Origin: JAJPKK01 sp963807015
GTDB lineage: Bacteria > Pseudomonadota > Alphaproteobacteria > Rhizobiales > Xanthobacteraceae
Reading direction: 5' to 3'
Length of the DNA: 64,000 bases
Assembly: GCA_963807015.1 (NCBI GenBank)
Contig: CAWEAS010000002.1
Span: forward strand, 428,570-492,569
Under the pieces are notes generated by a model. It saw only the letters and a list, made by a program, of their open reading frames with translations. It had not been told where the DNA came from and did no database searches. Position 1 is the first letter of the stretch. The number at the start of each line of letters is the position of its first letter. Of the stretch, positions 43,129 to 52,053 are shown in pieces. Both the position numbers and the translations under genes were made by a program.

Positions 43129-44394
43129 TCACAGCCAGTCCGGCATGCGATCGCTGCTGATGAGGTCCGCAACTTCGATTCGCGGCCGCACGATCGCAAC
43201 GCGATCCCCGTTCACCAATACTTCAGGAACAAGGGGGCGAGTATTGTAGGTTCCGGCCTGCACCGCTCCATAGGCGCCGGCCGTCATGATGGCGAGGAGG
43301 TCGCTCGGCGCCACGGCCGCCATCTCCCGGTCGAGCGCAAGATAATCGCCGGTTTCGCAGACCGGCCCGACCACGTCGGCGAGCATGCGACCCATTCCCG
43401 GTGCGGCCTCCCGAACCGGAATGATGTCGTGGTAGGCCTCATACAAGGTGGGCCGCACAAGATCGTTCATGGCCGCGTCGACGATGACGAAGGTCTTGGA
43501 CTCGCCGCGTTTCACGTAAATGACCCTGGTCACCAGGATGCCGGCATTGCCGACGATGAGGCGTCCGGGCTCGAGGACCAGCCGGCAATCAAGCGCCCGC
43601 ATCGCGCGCTTGACGACCTGGGCATAGGCATCCGGATGCGGCGGCGGCTCGTTGTCGACCTCATAGGGAATGCCGAGGCCGCCGCCGACATCGATGTGGT
43701 CGATCATATGCCCATCGGCCCGCAGCGTCGCGACGAATTCCGACAGCAACGCGAACGCGTTTTCGAACGGTGAGAGATCGGTGATCTGGCTGCCGATGTG
43801 CATGTCGACGCCGGTCACCCGCACACCCGGCAGCTTGGCGGCGTGGGCATAGACGTCGCGGGCGCGGCTGATCGGGATGCCGAACTTGTTCTCGGCCTTG
43901 CCGGTCGCGATCTTGGCGTGGGTCTTGGCATCGACGTCCGGGTTGACGCGCACCGAGATCGACGCCTTGCGTCCCTTGCTCGCCGCGATCGCGGAAAGGA
44001 GGTCCAACTCGGGCTCGGATTCGACGTTGATACAGAGAATTCCGGCATCGACCGCCGCAGCAAGTTCGTTTGCGGTCTTGCCGATCCCAGAAAACACGAT
44101 CTTCTCCGGCGGAATGCCGGCGGCATGCGCACGGGCCAGTTCGCCGCCCGACACGACGTCGGCGCCGGCGCCGAGTTTGGCGAGCGTCTTGATGACGGCC
44201 TGATTGGAATTCGCCTTCATGGCGTAGCAGACGAGCGCCCGCACGTCGGCGAAGGTGCCGGCGAAGACCTGATAGTGCCGCGTCAGCGTCGCGGTCGAAT
44301 AACAATAGAACGGCGTGCCGATCTCGGCCGCGAGACGGTCGAGGGCGATCTCCTCGGCATGGAGCAGGCCGCTGCGATAGGTGAAATGGTGCAT
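43129..44394 (-). CDS. lysA: Diaminopimelate decarboxylase
   Basis: A 421-residue PLP enzyme, the last step of lysine synthesis (meso-diaminopimelate to lysine). The PLP lysine is K60 in YAMKANSN. Other family motifs are DMHIGSQITDL, DVGGGLGIPYE, EPGRLIVGNAG, the substrate-binding Cys/Glu in GPVCETGDYLA, and the C-terminal GAYGAVQAGTYNTRP. It is distinct from the ornithine decarboxylase at 13 kb, though of the same fold. It lies 145 bp upstream of the TIGR02302 gene and 29 bp downstream of the NHL-repeat gene on the same strand. Confidence 0.96.
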   Translation of the reverse strand: MHHFTYRSGLLHAEEIALDRLAAEIGTPFYCYSTATLTRHYQVFAGTFADVRALVCYAMKANSNQAVIKTLAKLGAGADVVSGGELARAHAAGIPPEKIVFSGIGKTANELAAAVDAGILCINVESEPELDLLSAIAASKGRKASISVRVNPDVDAKTHAKIATGKAENKFGIPISRARDVYAHAAKLPGVRVTGVDMHIGSQITDLSPFENAFALLSEFVATLRADGHMIDHIDVGGGLGIPYEVDNEPPPHPDAYAQVVKRAMRALDCRLVLEPGRLIVGNAGILVTRVIYVKRGESKTFVIVDAAMNDLVRPTLYEAYHDIIPVREAAPGMGRMLADVVGPVCETGDYLALDREMAAVAPSDLLAIMTAGAYGAVQAGTYNTRPLVPEVLVNGDRVAIVRPRIEVADLISSDRMPDWL

Positions 44395-44423
44395 GATTTC
44401 GCGCGTTCGAACGATTGAGCGGC

Positions 44424-45548
44424 CTACTTGATCTTCACGTATTTACGCAAATTGTGCGCGCCGACGTCTGCCGCGTAGATATTGCCGGCGTCATCGGCCG
44501 CAATGCCGGAGGCGGACGTTCCCAACTCGACCTTGTCGAGGTCGGCCGGATCGGGAATGAAGGCGGTGAGCGTGCCGTCTTTGGCGCTTCCGATCACGAT
44601 TCCGCGCAACTCGCCCTTCTTGGCCGCCGGATCGCGGAAGGAGGCGCCGACGTAGATCGTGTCGTCCTTGCCGACGAAGACCGAGCTTGGCTGGCCGAAC
44701 TGATGCCACGCGGCAATGAAATTGCCGTCCTGGTCGAACACCTGGATGCGGTTGTTGCGCCGATCGGCGACATAAACGCGCTCGAGCGAGCCGCCGATGA
44801 AAATGTCGTGCGGCTCGTCGAACTCGCCGGGCGCCGATCCCTTGCGTCCCCACGATTTGATGAAGCGGCCGTCCTTGGCGAATTTGACGATGCGTCCGGT
44901 GGCGAACTTGTTGGGCTGATGGCCGTCCGACACGAAGATGTCGCCGTTCGGGGCAATGGCGACGCCGGTCGGCCGATCGAACGTGTCCGGACCGTTTCCG
45001 GCAACGCCCTCCTTGCCGAGCATCATCAGCACCTTGCCGTCCGGGCTCAGCTTGAGGACTTCTTCGCCCATGAGCACGCCGTCCGCATTCTTTGCCGACA
45101 TGCCGAGGACGGTCGCTTCGTCGTTGACGTCGCTCGTCCATAGATTGCCGTCGCCGTCGATGGTGAAGCCGTGGGGATAGGCGAACAGTCCCGCGCCAAA
45201 GCTTTTGAGCAGCTTGCCGGACGGATCGAACTCCAGGATCGGCGGGTTTGCGGCGCCGCGATTGATACAGGTCGCGTGACCGGGCGGCACTGTGTTGAAG
45301 CAGCGGTGGAAGGCCCAGATGTTGCCGTCGCGGGTGACGTGCACCCGGATCACCTCGCCCCAGCGTCCGCCGCCCATCCCCTGGGGCAGCGTCGGCCAGC
45401 CCTCGACGAGACGATAGGGGTTCGGCAACTCGGTCGGCTTGGGGAATTGCTGCGCGAGCGCCGGCGTTGCCGACACGGCAGCCACGACGGCGCCGGCGAG
45501 GAGCGCAAGTCTCGCGCGATCCGAAATCGACATCCATCGCTCCCGCAT
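44424..45548 (-). CDS. Secreted NHL-repeat protein (peptidyl-hydroxyglycine lyase-like)
   Basis: A 374-residue protein with a signal peptide (RLALLAGAVVAAVSATPALA). The mature part is a six-bladed beta propeller of NHL repeats: VHVTRDGNIWAF, GFTIDGDGNLWTSDV, GVAIAPNGDIFVSDG, FDEPHDIFIGGSLERVYVAD, SSVFVGKDDTIYVG and SGIAADDAGNIYAADVGAHNLRKY. Similar bacterial proteins are annotated as peptidyl-alpha-hydroxyglycine alpha-amidating lyase-like; a catalytic role is not shown. The ATG at 45548 was chosen for the normal signal length; ATG 45533 also fits. It leads a same-strand run with lysA. Confidence 0.85.
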   Translation of the reverse strand: MRERWMSISDRARLALLAGAVVAAVSATPALAQQFPKPTELPNPYRLVEGWPTLPQGMGGGRWGEVIRVHVTRDGNIWAFHRCFNTVPPGHATCINRGAANPPILEFDPSGKLLKSFGAGLFAYPHGFTIDGDGNLWTSDVNDEATVLGMSAKNADGVLMGEEVLKLSPDGKVLMMLGKEGVAGNGPDTFDRPTGVAIAPNGDIFVSDGHQPNKFATGRIVKFAKDGRFIKSWGRKGSAPGEFDEPHDIFIGGSLERVYVADRRNNRIQVFDQDGNFIAAWHQFGQPSSVFVGKDDTIYVGASFRDPAAKKGELRGIVIGSAKDGTLTAFIPDPADLDKVELGTSASGIAADDAGNIYAADVGAHNLRKYVKIK

Positions 45549-45716
45549 AAATCTCGCCGACCGAGGCTGCCGGTTTCTACGCCCCGGATGGAAGCGATCG
45601 CAAGCCATTCGCGACGCATCGTTCATCCGACCGTCGCGCCACAGTGCCTGCGGTCGCGCCCGCGCGGGCGACGGGATATAACTCCGCCATCGTAAATCGC
45701 CGCGGGAGCGCGCCTC

Positions 45717-46541
45717 ATGTTTCGTTCGATTTCATCGCGTTCAATCTTGATGGCGTCATCGATGATCGTCGTCGGCGCCGCGCTTATGATCGGCGTCCCT
45801 TCCGGAGCACGCGAGAGCGATCTCGATCGCGTCCTGCAGGTCATCGCCGGCAAGAAGTTCGTCGACCTCACCCACAGTTTCGGACCGGACACGCCGGTGT
45901 GGTCCGGTTTCGGACAGGCCAAGATGACGCGGGCCGCCGACCCCAAGACCCATGAGCCCTACACCATCGCGAAGGATGGCTTCCGCACCACCTTCTACGA
46001 GATGGTCGGCCAATACGGCACCCATGTCGATCCGCCGGCGCACTTCGCCGAGAACGGCATCACCATGGACAAGATCCCGCTCAAGCAGATGATCCTGCCG
46101 CTCGTCGTGCTCGACGATACGCCTTACCTCGCCAAGGAGCCGAACCACGCCTTCTCGGTCGCCGATCTCATGGCGTGGGAGAAGACGCATGGACGCGTGC
46201 CCAAGGGCGCATTCGCGGCGCTGCGCACGGACATGTCCAAGGACTGGGACACGAACCCGGAGCGCTTCAAGCGCAGCGAATTCCCGGCATGGTCGCTCGC
46301 GACCGTCAAATTCCTGATCGAGCAGCGCGGCGTCACCGCGATCGGCCATGAATCGATGGACACCGACACGACCGACAAGATGGAGTCGGAGACCTACGTC
46401 CTCCAGCAGGGTCATTTCCAGATCGAGGTCATGGCCAATCTCGATCAGGTGCCGGCGACAGGCGCGATCATCGTGGTGACATGGCCGAAGGTCAAAGACG
46501 GGCTCGGATTCCCGGCGCGCGCGTTTGCCATCGTGCCGTAG
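45717..46541 (+). CDS. Secreted cyclase-family (kynurenine formamidase-like) metal hydrolase
   Basis: A 274-residue protein with an N-terminal hydrophobic segment (LMASSMIVVGAALMIGVPSGA), probably a signal peptide. The cyclase-family metal motif His-x-Asp-x3-His is present as GTHVDPPAHF (H103, D105, H109), after VDLTHSFGPDTPVW and before the later GHESMDTD. Members hydrolyse formyl-kynurenine, isatin or other cyclic or amide substrates. The export signal argues against a role in tryptophan degradation. It is divergent from the NHL protein gene (168 bp apart), a possible functional link. Confidence 0.88.
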   Translation: MFRSISSRSILMASSMIVVGAALMIGVPSGARESDLDRVLQVIAGKKFVDLTHSFGPDTPVWSGFGQAKMTRAADPKTHEPYTIAKDGFRTTFYEMVGQYGTHVDPPAHFAENGITMDKIPLKQMILPLVVLDDTPYLAKEPNHAFSVADLMAWEKTHGRVPKGAFAALRTDMSKDWDTNPERFKRSEFPAWSLATVKFLIEQRGVTAIGHESMDTDTTDKMESETYVLQQGHFQIEVMANLDQVPATGAIIVVTWPKVKDGLGFPARAFAIVP

Positions 46542-46568
46542 TATTTTTGGAGCCGTCGCCGGGCAATT

Positions 46569-46585
46569 GCGGGCGGGACGCCCGC
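46569..46585. terminator. GC-rich hairpin between convergent genes
   Basis: Stem GCGGGC / GCCCGC with loop GGGAC, between the stop of the cyclase gene (46541) and the stop of the convergent protease gene (46592). No T-tract. Confidence 0.5.
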
Positions 46586-46591
46586 GGTCCG

Positions 46592-47839
46592 TCATCCGCC
46601 GGGTTTGCCCCACGGACCGGGGGCGCCGCCGGGCGGCGGCCCGGCCGGCGCGCCGAGATCGATCGGAGGCCTGTCGGGCAGGAACGGGCGCTGCGGCGCT
46701 GACGGCGCTGGTTCGGCGGGAGCCGGCCCCCACGGGCCTTCGCCGGGCGGCGGCTGATCGGCGCTGCCGCCCCACGGACCCTGTCCTGAACCCGGCTCGC
46801 CGGGTTGCGTGTCCGGCAGTGCCTCGGTCTGCTGACCGTCGTCCGGCCCGGGCAGTGCCAGCGGGCCCGGGTCGTGTCCGCCCATGAGATCGACCAGCTT
46901 CTTGATGCGCGCTTCGATCGGCGGATGAGTGGAGAAGAGGTCCGTCCACTCTTCGCGCGGATTGTCGACGCACATCTCCATCACCGCGGACGTCGCCCCC
47001 TGCAATTCGCCGCGACCTTCGATCTTGCGCAGCGCCATGATCATCGCGTCGGGATTCTTGGTGAGCTCGACCGAGCCGGCATCGGCCAGATATTCGCGCG
47101 AGCGCGACAGCGCGAAGCGGATCAGCAGCGACACGAGCCACGCAATCGCGACCAGCCCGATGGCGATGACGATGGCGATGACGTTGCCGCCCCGGCCGCG
47201 GTCGCTGTCGCCGTCTCCCGAACGTCGGCCGCGAAAGCCGCTGTAGAACCACAGCCGGAAGAACATCTCGGCAAAGAACGCGATGCCGCCGGCGATGACC
47301 AGCGCGATCACCAGCAGGCGCACGTCGCCGTTGCGAATGTGGGTCAGCTCGTGGCCGAGCACGGCCTCGAGCTCGGCATCGTCGAGCTGCTCCAACAGCG
47401 CCGTGGTCACCGTCACGGAATACTGTTTTTCGTTCATGCCGGTCGCGAAGGCATTGAGCGCGTCGCTCTCCATCACCTTGAGCTTGGGCATGGTGATGCC
47501 GCGTGAAATGCAGAGGTTCTCGAGGAGATTGTAGAGGCGCGGCTCCTCGGTGCGGCTCACCTCGCGACCGCCGGTCAGGCCGTCGATCATCGACTGATGG
47601 AAGTAATAGGCGATCGCGATCCACGCGATCGTGCCGATGGTCGCGAACGGAAAGGCGCGGAGCAGGTCGTACCAGGCCTTGCGCGTGAGATACTGCAGCG
47701 AGGCATCGTAGCTCATGGCCTCGGCGACGAGCGCGCCCGCATAGACCATGACATAGACAAGCAGAAACAGGCCGATGAGCAACAGAACCGAACGACGCTT
47801 GTTCGATTCGATGTGGCTGTAGAGCCCATAGGCCGCCAT
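46592..47839 (-). CDS. M48-family membrane zinc metalloprotease (HtpX-like)
   Basis: A 415-residue protein. Two N-terminal membrane segments (VLLLIGLFLLVYVMVYAGAL, IGTIAWIAIAYYFH), the zinc motif HELTH (GHELTHIRNGD, near residue 163), two more membrane segments, and the third ligand in SREYLADAGSVELT near residue 250 define the M48B fold. Residues from about 325 form a Pro/Gly-rich disordered tail (repeated GPWG), absent from classical HtpX. The family degrades misfolded membrane proteins. It is next to lemA on the same strand, a widely conserved pairing. Confidence 0.92.
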   Translation of the reverse strand: MAAYGLYSHIESNKRRSVLLLIGLFLLVYVMVYAGALVAEAMSYDASLQYLTRKAWYDLLRAFPFATIGTIAWIAIAYYFHQSMIDGLTGGREVSRTEEPRLYNLLENLCISRGITMPKLKVMESDALNAFATGMNEKQYSVTVTTALLEQLDDAELEAVLGHELTHIRNGDVRLLVIALVIAGGIAFFAEMFFRLWFYSGFRGRRSGDGDSDRGRGGNVIAIVIAIGLVAIAWLVSLLIRFALSRSREYLADAGSVELTKNPDAMIMALRKIEGRGELQGATSAVMEMCVDNPREEWTDLFSTHPPIEARIKKLVDLMGGHDPGPLALPGPDDGQQTEALPDTQPGEPGSGQGPWGGSADQPPPGEGPWGPAPAEPAPSAPQRPFLPDRPPIDLGAPAGPPPGGAPGPWGKPGG

Positions 47840-47959
47840 GGTTCAAATCCGCTTTATGTATTCGGGCGCGCGCTTGGCGAACGCGAAATCAAACGGAAGT
47901 CGCAGCCCGAGCGTCCCGGGTTCATCGGCGCTTCGCTGCGGCGCCCCTGGAATGTCCGC

Positions 47960-48529
47960 CTAGAACTTCACCTGCGGCACTTCCTGGACCGTCTTGCGCT
48001 CCTCGCCCAGATCGAAGAACTGCCGCGGCGTGAATCCCAGCATGCCGGCAAACAGCGCTGCCGGAAATTGCTGGATGCGCGCATTGAACTCGCTCACCGC
48101 ATTGTTGAAGAACCGGCGCGCGGCCGCGAGCTTGTTCTCGATGTCGCTCAGCTGGGCCTGCAACTGCTGGAAATTCGCGTTGGCCTTGAGGTCGGGATAG
48201 GCTTCCGACAATGCAATGAGCCGGCCGAGCACGCCGGACAGCTGGGTCTCGGCGGCGGCCTGCGCCTGCGGACCTTGGGACTGCGCGGCGATCGCCATGT
48301 TGCGCGCCTGCGTCACCGCTTCGAGCGTGCCGCGCTCATGCGTGGCGTAGCCCTTCACGGTTTCCACCAGGTTCGGAATGAGGTCGTGGCGTTGGCGAAG
48401 CTGGACGTCGATGTCGGCAAACGCCTGGCTCACCCGCTGCCCCATGGAGACGAGGCTGTTGTAGACGCTGATGACCCACAGCACGACAACGACGATCACG
48501 CCGAGGACGATCCAGCCGGTAGTGGACAT
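47960..48529 (-). CDS. lemA: LemA family protein
   Basis: A 189-residue protein. The N-terminal anchor GWIVLGVIVVVVLWVISVYN is followed by the conserved LemA helices (VSQAFADIDVQLRQRHDLIP, NLVETVKGYATHE, RLIALSEAYPDLKANANFQQ, ARRFFNNAVSEFN). The ATG at 48529 follows GGGAG and replaces a longer frame that reads into the divergent gene. LemA proteins are membrane-anchored helical bundles of unclear role, commonly encoded with an M48 protease, as here; it is the upstream gene of the pair. Confidence 0.93.
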   Translation of the reverse strand: MSTTGWIVLGVIVVVVLWVISVYNSLVSMGQRVSQAFADIDVQLRQRHDLIPNLVETVKGYATHERGTLEAVTQARNMAIAAQSQGPQAQAAAETQLSGVLGRLIALSEAYPDLKANANFQQLQAQLSDIENKLAAARRFFNNAVSEFNARIQQFPAALFAGMLGFTPRQFFDLGEERKTVQEVPQVKF

Positions 48530-48805
48530 GATGTGCTCCCTGATGGCGGTACGATTTGAAGCTGGGCGCCGCTTCGCAGCGTTTCCGCGCCGGATCATAG
48601 TCGGGCTCGGGTGAGAAATCGCGTGCTTTTTGTCGCGCGGCGGGCGCGAAGATGTAATTTTGGACACACCCCGCAACTTTATCGTCAGCCTCCCAGTCTG
48701 TTCTTGATTTCTCGGCGACGCGGTTCGACAATTTCCGGCCGCGATAGAGTGAAGTGCATAGACCGGACGGAAGAGGTTGCGGGCGAGTATGGCGGCGGGC
48801 GTCGC

Positions 48806-49982
48806 ATGAAGATCAAACACGTTGCGGGTCTCGCCGTAGCAGTGCCGGTGGTAGTTGCGATGATCGGCCAGGCCGCGGCGGCGGCCGATTCAAAATCGAC
48901 GACGGCGTACAATTGCCGAGCGCCAGATGCACCTTACAAGAATTACAATTGCCTCGACGCCTATCTCGGCGACGATTTCTTCACGCGCCTGGTGAACTAC
49001 TATCGGCTGGAGTGGGGCCACGATGCCGGCCCCGACCGATCCGAAGGCACCGCCCTCGCATCGGGACGGTTGGCCGACGACGCCGCAGTCGAGGCCGCCC
49101 TATCCCTTCACCGAATGGCCCTATGGTGGCGCGACATCGATCGGCGTGAGCCGACCCAATTCGGTCGACAGTCCATTGATGGTGGCGCTCGCCAACACCG
49201 CCCTCGGCAAGGCGATGAGCGACGCGCACATCCAGGTCTATGGCTGGATCAATCCGGGCGCGAACCTCAGCACCAGCACGGTTCAGCCGGGCGGCAATTT
49301 CCGGCGGCGTACATGTACACGCCGAACACGGCGACGCTCGATCAGGCCGTCGTGTAATGGAGCGGTGTCCGACACGGTGCAGACCGAACTCCATATCGAT
49401 TGGGGTTTTCGCGTCTCCGGCATCTACGGCGAGAACTATCGGTATACGACCGCCTATGGCATCGCCAGCTATCAGTTGTTCGGCCACAACCTCGTCAACG
49501 GCTACGATTTTCCGATGATCTATGGCGAACTGTACTTGCCGCAGTTCGCGCAAGGTCTGGTGCTGAGGGCGGGCCGCTTCATCGCCATTCACCCTCGCCA
49601 ACGGCTTCAATTTCAATGCGCCGTTCTTCGCCCAGTGCAATCCTTCGCAAGTGACCTGCACGGCGCAGTCATATGCCGCGCTGTTCTATCTGAATTACAA
49701 ATTCTCGCCCCTGGATAACATCTCGCTGCGCGGCGAGTTCTACGACGACATGGAAGGCCAGCGCACCGGCACCAAGACGCGCTGTCTTAATTGGGCGCTC
49801 GGCTGGCAGCACTGGCTCTCGCCTCAGGTCGAACTCCGGCCGGAGATCGCCTACTACCATTCGCTCGACGCCAATGCGTTCAACGGCAACATGCAGGACC
49901 GGCGTCCGCGGGCGGCGGGATCATTCCACCGAACAAGAACTTCGAATGGATCGCCGCCATGGATTTGATCTGGCACGTCTAG
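48806..49982 (+). pseudogene. BBP2/OmpL-type outer-membrane porin, frameshifted and internally deleted
   Basis: It begins with a signal peptide (VAGLAVAVPVVVAMIGQAAA) and CLDAYLGDDFFTRLVNYYRLEWG in one frame. It then continues in alternating frames with PYPFTEWPYGGATSIG, ANTALGKAMSDAHIQVYGW, YMYTPNTATLDQAV, DTVQTELHIDWGFRVSGIYG, YNLVNGYDFP-like and GELYLPQFAQGLVLRAGRFI. Later parts NAPFFAQCNP, NISLRGEFYDDMEGQRTG, LSPQVELRPEIAYYHS and FEWIAAMDLIWHV end the protein. At least five shifts occur (near 49020, 49300, 49360, 49590, 49910). Between GRFI and NAPFFAQ a large part of the barrel usual in this family is missing, so the gene is probably non-functional. Confidence 0.75.
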
Positions 49983-50125
49983 CGCGGGCTGCATGCTTGG
50001 CGCTGGCTGCATCTCGCATGGGTTCCCAAGCACCGCGCATCGGGATAGCCTTTCTGAGTCGAACTCGCGGGTAGGATTTGCACCCTCGGGCAAGCGAGCG
50101 CGCCATGGCACGCAGGAGCTGGGCG

Positions 50126-50839
50126 ATGAAAACTCGAATAACCCGGCGCCGGGCGTTGGCGACTGCTTCCGCGTTCGCGTTGGCGCCGCTCGGCGCGAAA
50201 GCGGCCGAACGCGAAACGGTCGGGATGCAGCTCATTCTGGCGACCGACGTGTCCGGCAGCGTCAACCCCTCACGCTACAAGACCCAGCAGGACGGCTATG
50301 TCGAAGCGCTCGGCGATCCGCGCGTGCTTGGCGTCATTCATGAACTCGACCCGCCGGTCCTCGCCATCACCTTCATTGCATGGTCGCGCGACCAGGAGAT
50401 CATGGTCCCCTGGACGCGGGTCGAAGACGCCAAATCGATGGACGGGTTTCGCGACCGCTTGAAGGGCGCGCAACGTCCGCCGATCGGCATCAATACCTAC
50501 ATCAGCAGGGCGCTGTTGTTCTGCGACCGGCAATTCGACCGCGAGTTCACCGGCGGGCGCAAGGTCATCGACGTGTCGGGCGACGGCGATGACAATCAGG
50601 GCATCGCCGGCCTTCGCGATGCGCGCGACGCGCTGGTGGCGAAAGGCGTGATCATCAACGGCCTTCCGATCATCGTAAAACCGCCCGAATACATTTTCCC
50701 GCCGCAACCTCCCGAGGGCCTCGATGTCTACTACCGTCGGCACGTCGTCGGCGGCCAGGGCCACGTCCTCATCGAATCGGTCGGCTTCGATAACTTCAAG
50801 CAGGCGATCCTGCAGAAACTCCTGCTCGAGATCGGATGA
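50126..50839 (+). CDS. DUF1194 protein with von Willebrand factor A-like domain
   Basis: A 237-residue protein. A twin-arginine-like leader (TRRRALATASAFALAPLGA) is followed by the vWA core with MIDAS-like motif LILATDVSGSVNPSRY, then FIAWSRDQEIMVPW, the NTYISRALLFCDRQF helix and VIDVSGDGDDNQG, where the second metal-loop residues are expected. DUF1194 proteins are alphaproteobacterial, probably periplasmic, of unknown function. The ATG at 50126 has AGGAG eight bases upstream. The next gene follows in the same direction 84 bp later. Confidence 0.88.
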   Translation: MKTRITRRRALATASAFALAPLGAKAAERETVGMQLILATDVSGSVNPSRYKTQQDGYVEALGDPRVLGVIHELDPPVLAITFIAWSRDQEIMVPWTRVEDAKSMDGFRDRLKGAQRPPIGINTYISRALLFCDRQFDREFTGGRKVIDVSGDGDDNQGIAGLRDARDALVAKGVIINGLPIIVKPPEYIFPPQPPEGLDVYYRRHVVGGQGHVLIESVGFDNFKQAILQKLLLEIG

Positions 50840-50923
50840 AGGTTTTTCAGGATCGGAATTTTGTTCCTTGGTCGCCCGCCCGCCGAGCCGCGGAGGTCGC
50901 AGGCGGCAATATGGGAGGCGGCC

Positions 50924-51331
50924 ATGTTGAGAGACGACAATGGAGACGGCGGCGGTCGACCCGGCGCGCCGCGCAATGTCCTCGGTGACAAGCTTGACGT
51001 CTGCTCGATCAATCCGATGACCGGGTTCTTCAGAGACGGCTGCTGCGACACGAGCCGAGAGGATGTCGGCAGTCACACCGTCTGCGTCGTCATGACCGCG
51101 GCCTTTCTCGAATTTTCAAAATCGCGTGGGAATGATCTTTCGACGCCGATGCCGGAATACGGCTTTCCCGGTCTCAAGCCCGGCGACCGTTGGTGCCTCT
51201 GCGCACCGCGATGGCAGGAGGCACTTGAAGCGGGCCAGGCGCCCCGCGTGGTGCTGCGCGCCACTCACGAAGGCGCCCTCGACCACTGCTCGTTCGCCGA
51301 TCTCAAGCGATTCGCGCTGGACCTCGCCTGA
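50924..51331 (+). CDS. DUF2237 family protein
   Basis: A 135-residue soluble protein matching the DUF2237 family along its length: RNVLGDKLDVCSINPMTGFF, DGCCDTSREDVGSHTVC, MTAAFLEFSKSRGNDLSTP and YGFPGLKPGDRWCLCAPRW. Several conserved cysteines (CC and CLC) suggest a metal or redox role, but none is established. The ATG at 50924 has a GGGAGG site six bases upstream. It is on the same strand as the DUF1194 gene. Confidence 0.9.
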   Translation: MLRDDNGDGGGRPGAPRNVLGDKLDVCSINPMTGFFRDGCCDTSREDVGSHTVCVVMTAAFLEFSKSRGNDLSTPMPEYGFPGLKPGDRWCLCAPRWQEALEAGQAPRVVLRATHEGALDHCSFADLKRFALDLA

Positions 51332-51439
51332 GCGGAGGCGGAACTTCATTCGCGGCTGCTGCAGCGATCGAGTCTCGCAACCGCGATGCCGGCCCGGGGG
51401 CAAACGCAGATCAAGCAGTCCTTTCGATGCTAACGAAGA

Positions 51440-51886
51440 TTAGGGTGCTCCTGGACGGGCAGAAGAATGGAAGTGACTAATGCGCCATCCTTCATTTCCT
51501 TTTGTAAGCAATAGGGTGAAGCGCGCTGGCAGTCCGATCGTTTTTCCATCTCGGGTGCTTAAAAACTGATCCATCCCGGCAAACAGAACTGCGGTGTCGG
51601 AAACAACGATCGTGGCGTATTCGCCGAAGATAACCTTTCGTGGCGTATCGGTTTTGATTGCCTGGAAATACGCTTCTATCTCCCCTGACTTTGTCGCGAG
51701 CTTAGGGCTCAAAGTGCCGAGGAAGATTGCATCTGGCGCGAACAGTTTTACAACTCCCTGCACGTCCGATGAGTCGAACGCGATTTTAAACTGTTCCAAA
51801 ACCAAGGAGGCCTCTTCTTTTGGGCCGGCAAATCCTGCCATCGGCCCCGCAACGAGCACCACGAACGCAAAAAAGAGCTTCCTCAT
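51440..51886 (-). CDS. Secreted NTF2-like protein (DUF4440/SgcJ type)
   Basis: A 148-residue protein with a signal peptide (KLFFAFVVLVAGPMAGFA). The mature part follows the NTF2/SnoaL-like cone: VLEQFKIAFDSSDVQGVVKLF, APDAIFLGTLSPK, TIVVSDTAVLFAG, ARFTLLLTKGNEGWRISHFH. Such proteins bind small ligands or act as simple enzymes; no catalytic residues can be assigned. The ATG at 51886 is preceded by GGAG; a longer frame upstream has no signal. Base composition here is slightly lower in GC than in the neighbours. Confidence 0.82.
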   Translation of the reverse strand: MRKLFFAFVVLVAGPMAGFAGPKEEASLVLEQFKIAFDSSDVQGVVKLFAPDAIFLGTLSPKLATKSGEIEAYFQAIKTDTPRKVIFGEYATIVVSDTAVLFAGMDQFLSTRDGKTIGLPARFTLLLTKGNEGWRISHFHSSARPGAP

Positions 51887-52053
51887 CTTCGTTGTTCTCC
51901 AAAAGAGCCGCGTGGAGGATCGAATTTGGCCTTTTGCTTTCGAAAAGAAAAAGAGAAGAGCAAATCCCTCTTTCCTAGCCCGAGGCTGCCGACCAGATAG
52001 TGGAGTTCTCGTTCGTCCTTTGGTGTGAAGCTGTCGCGCAACGCTCACCGCGT

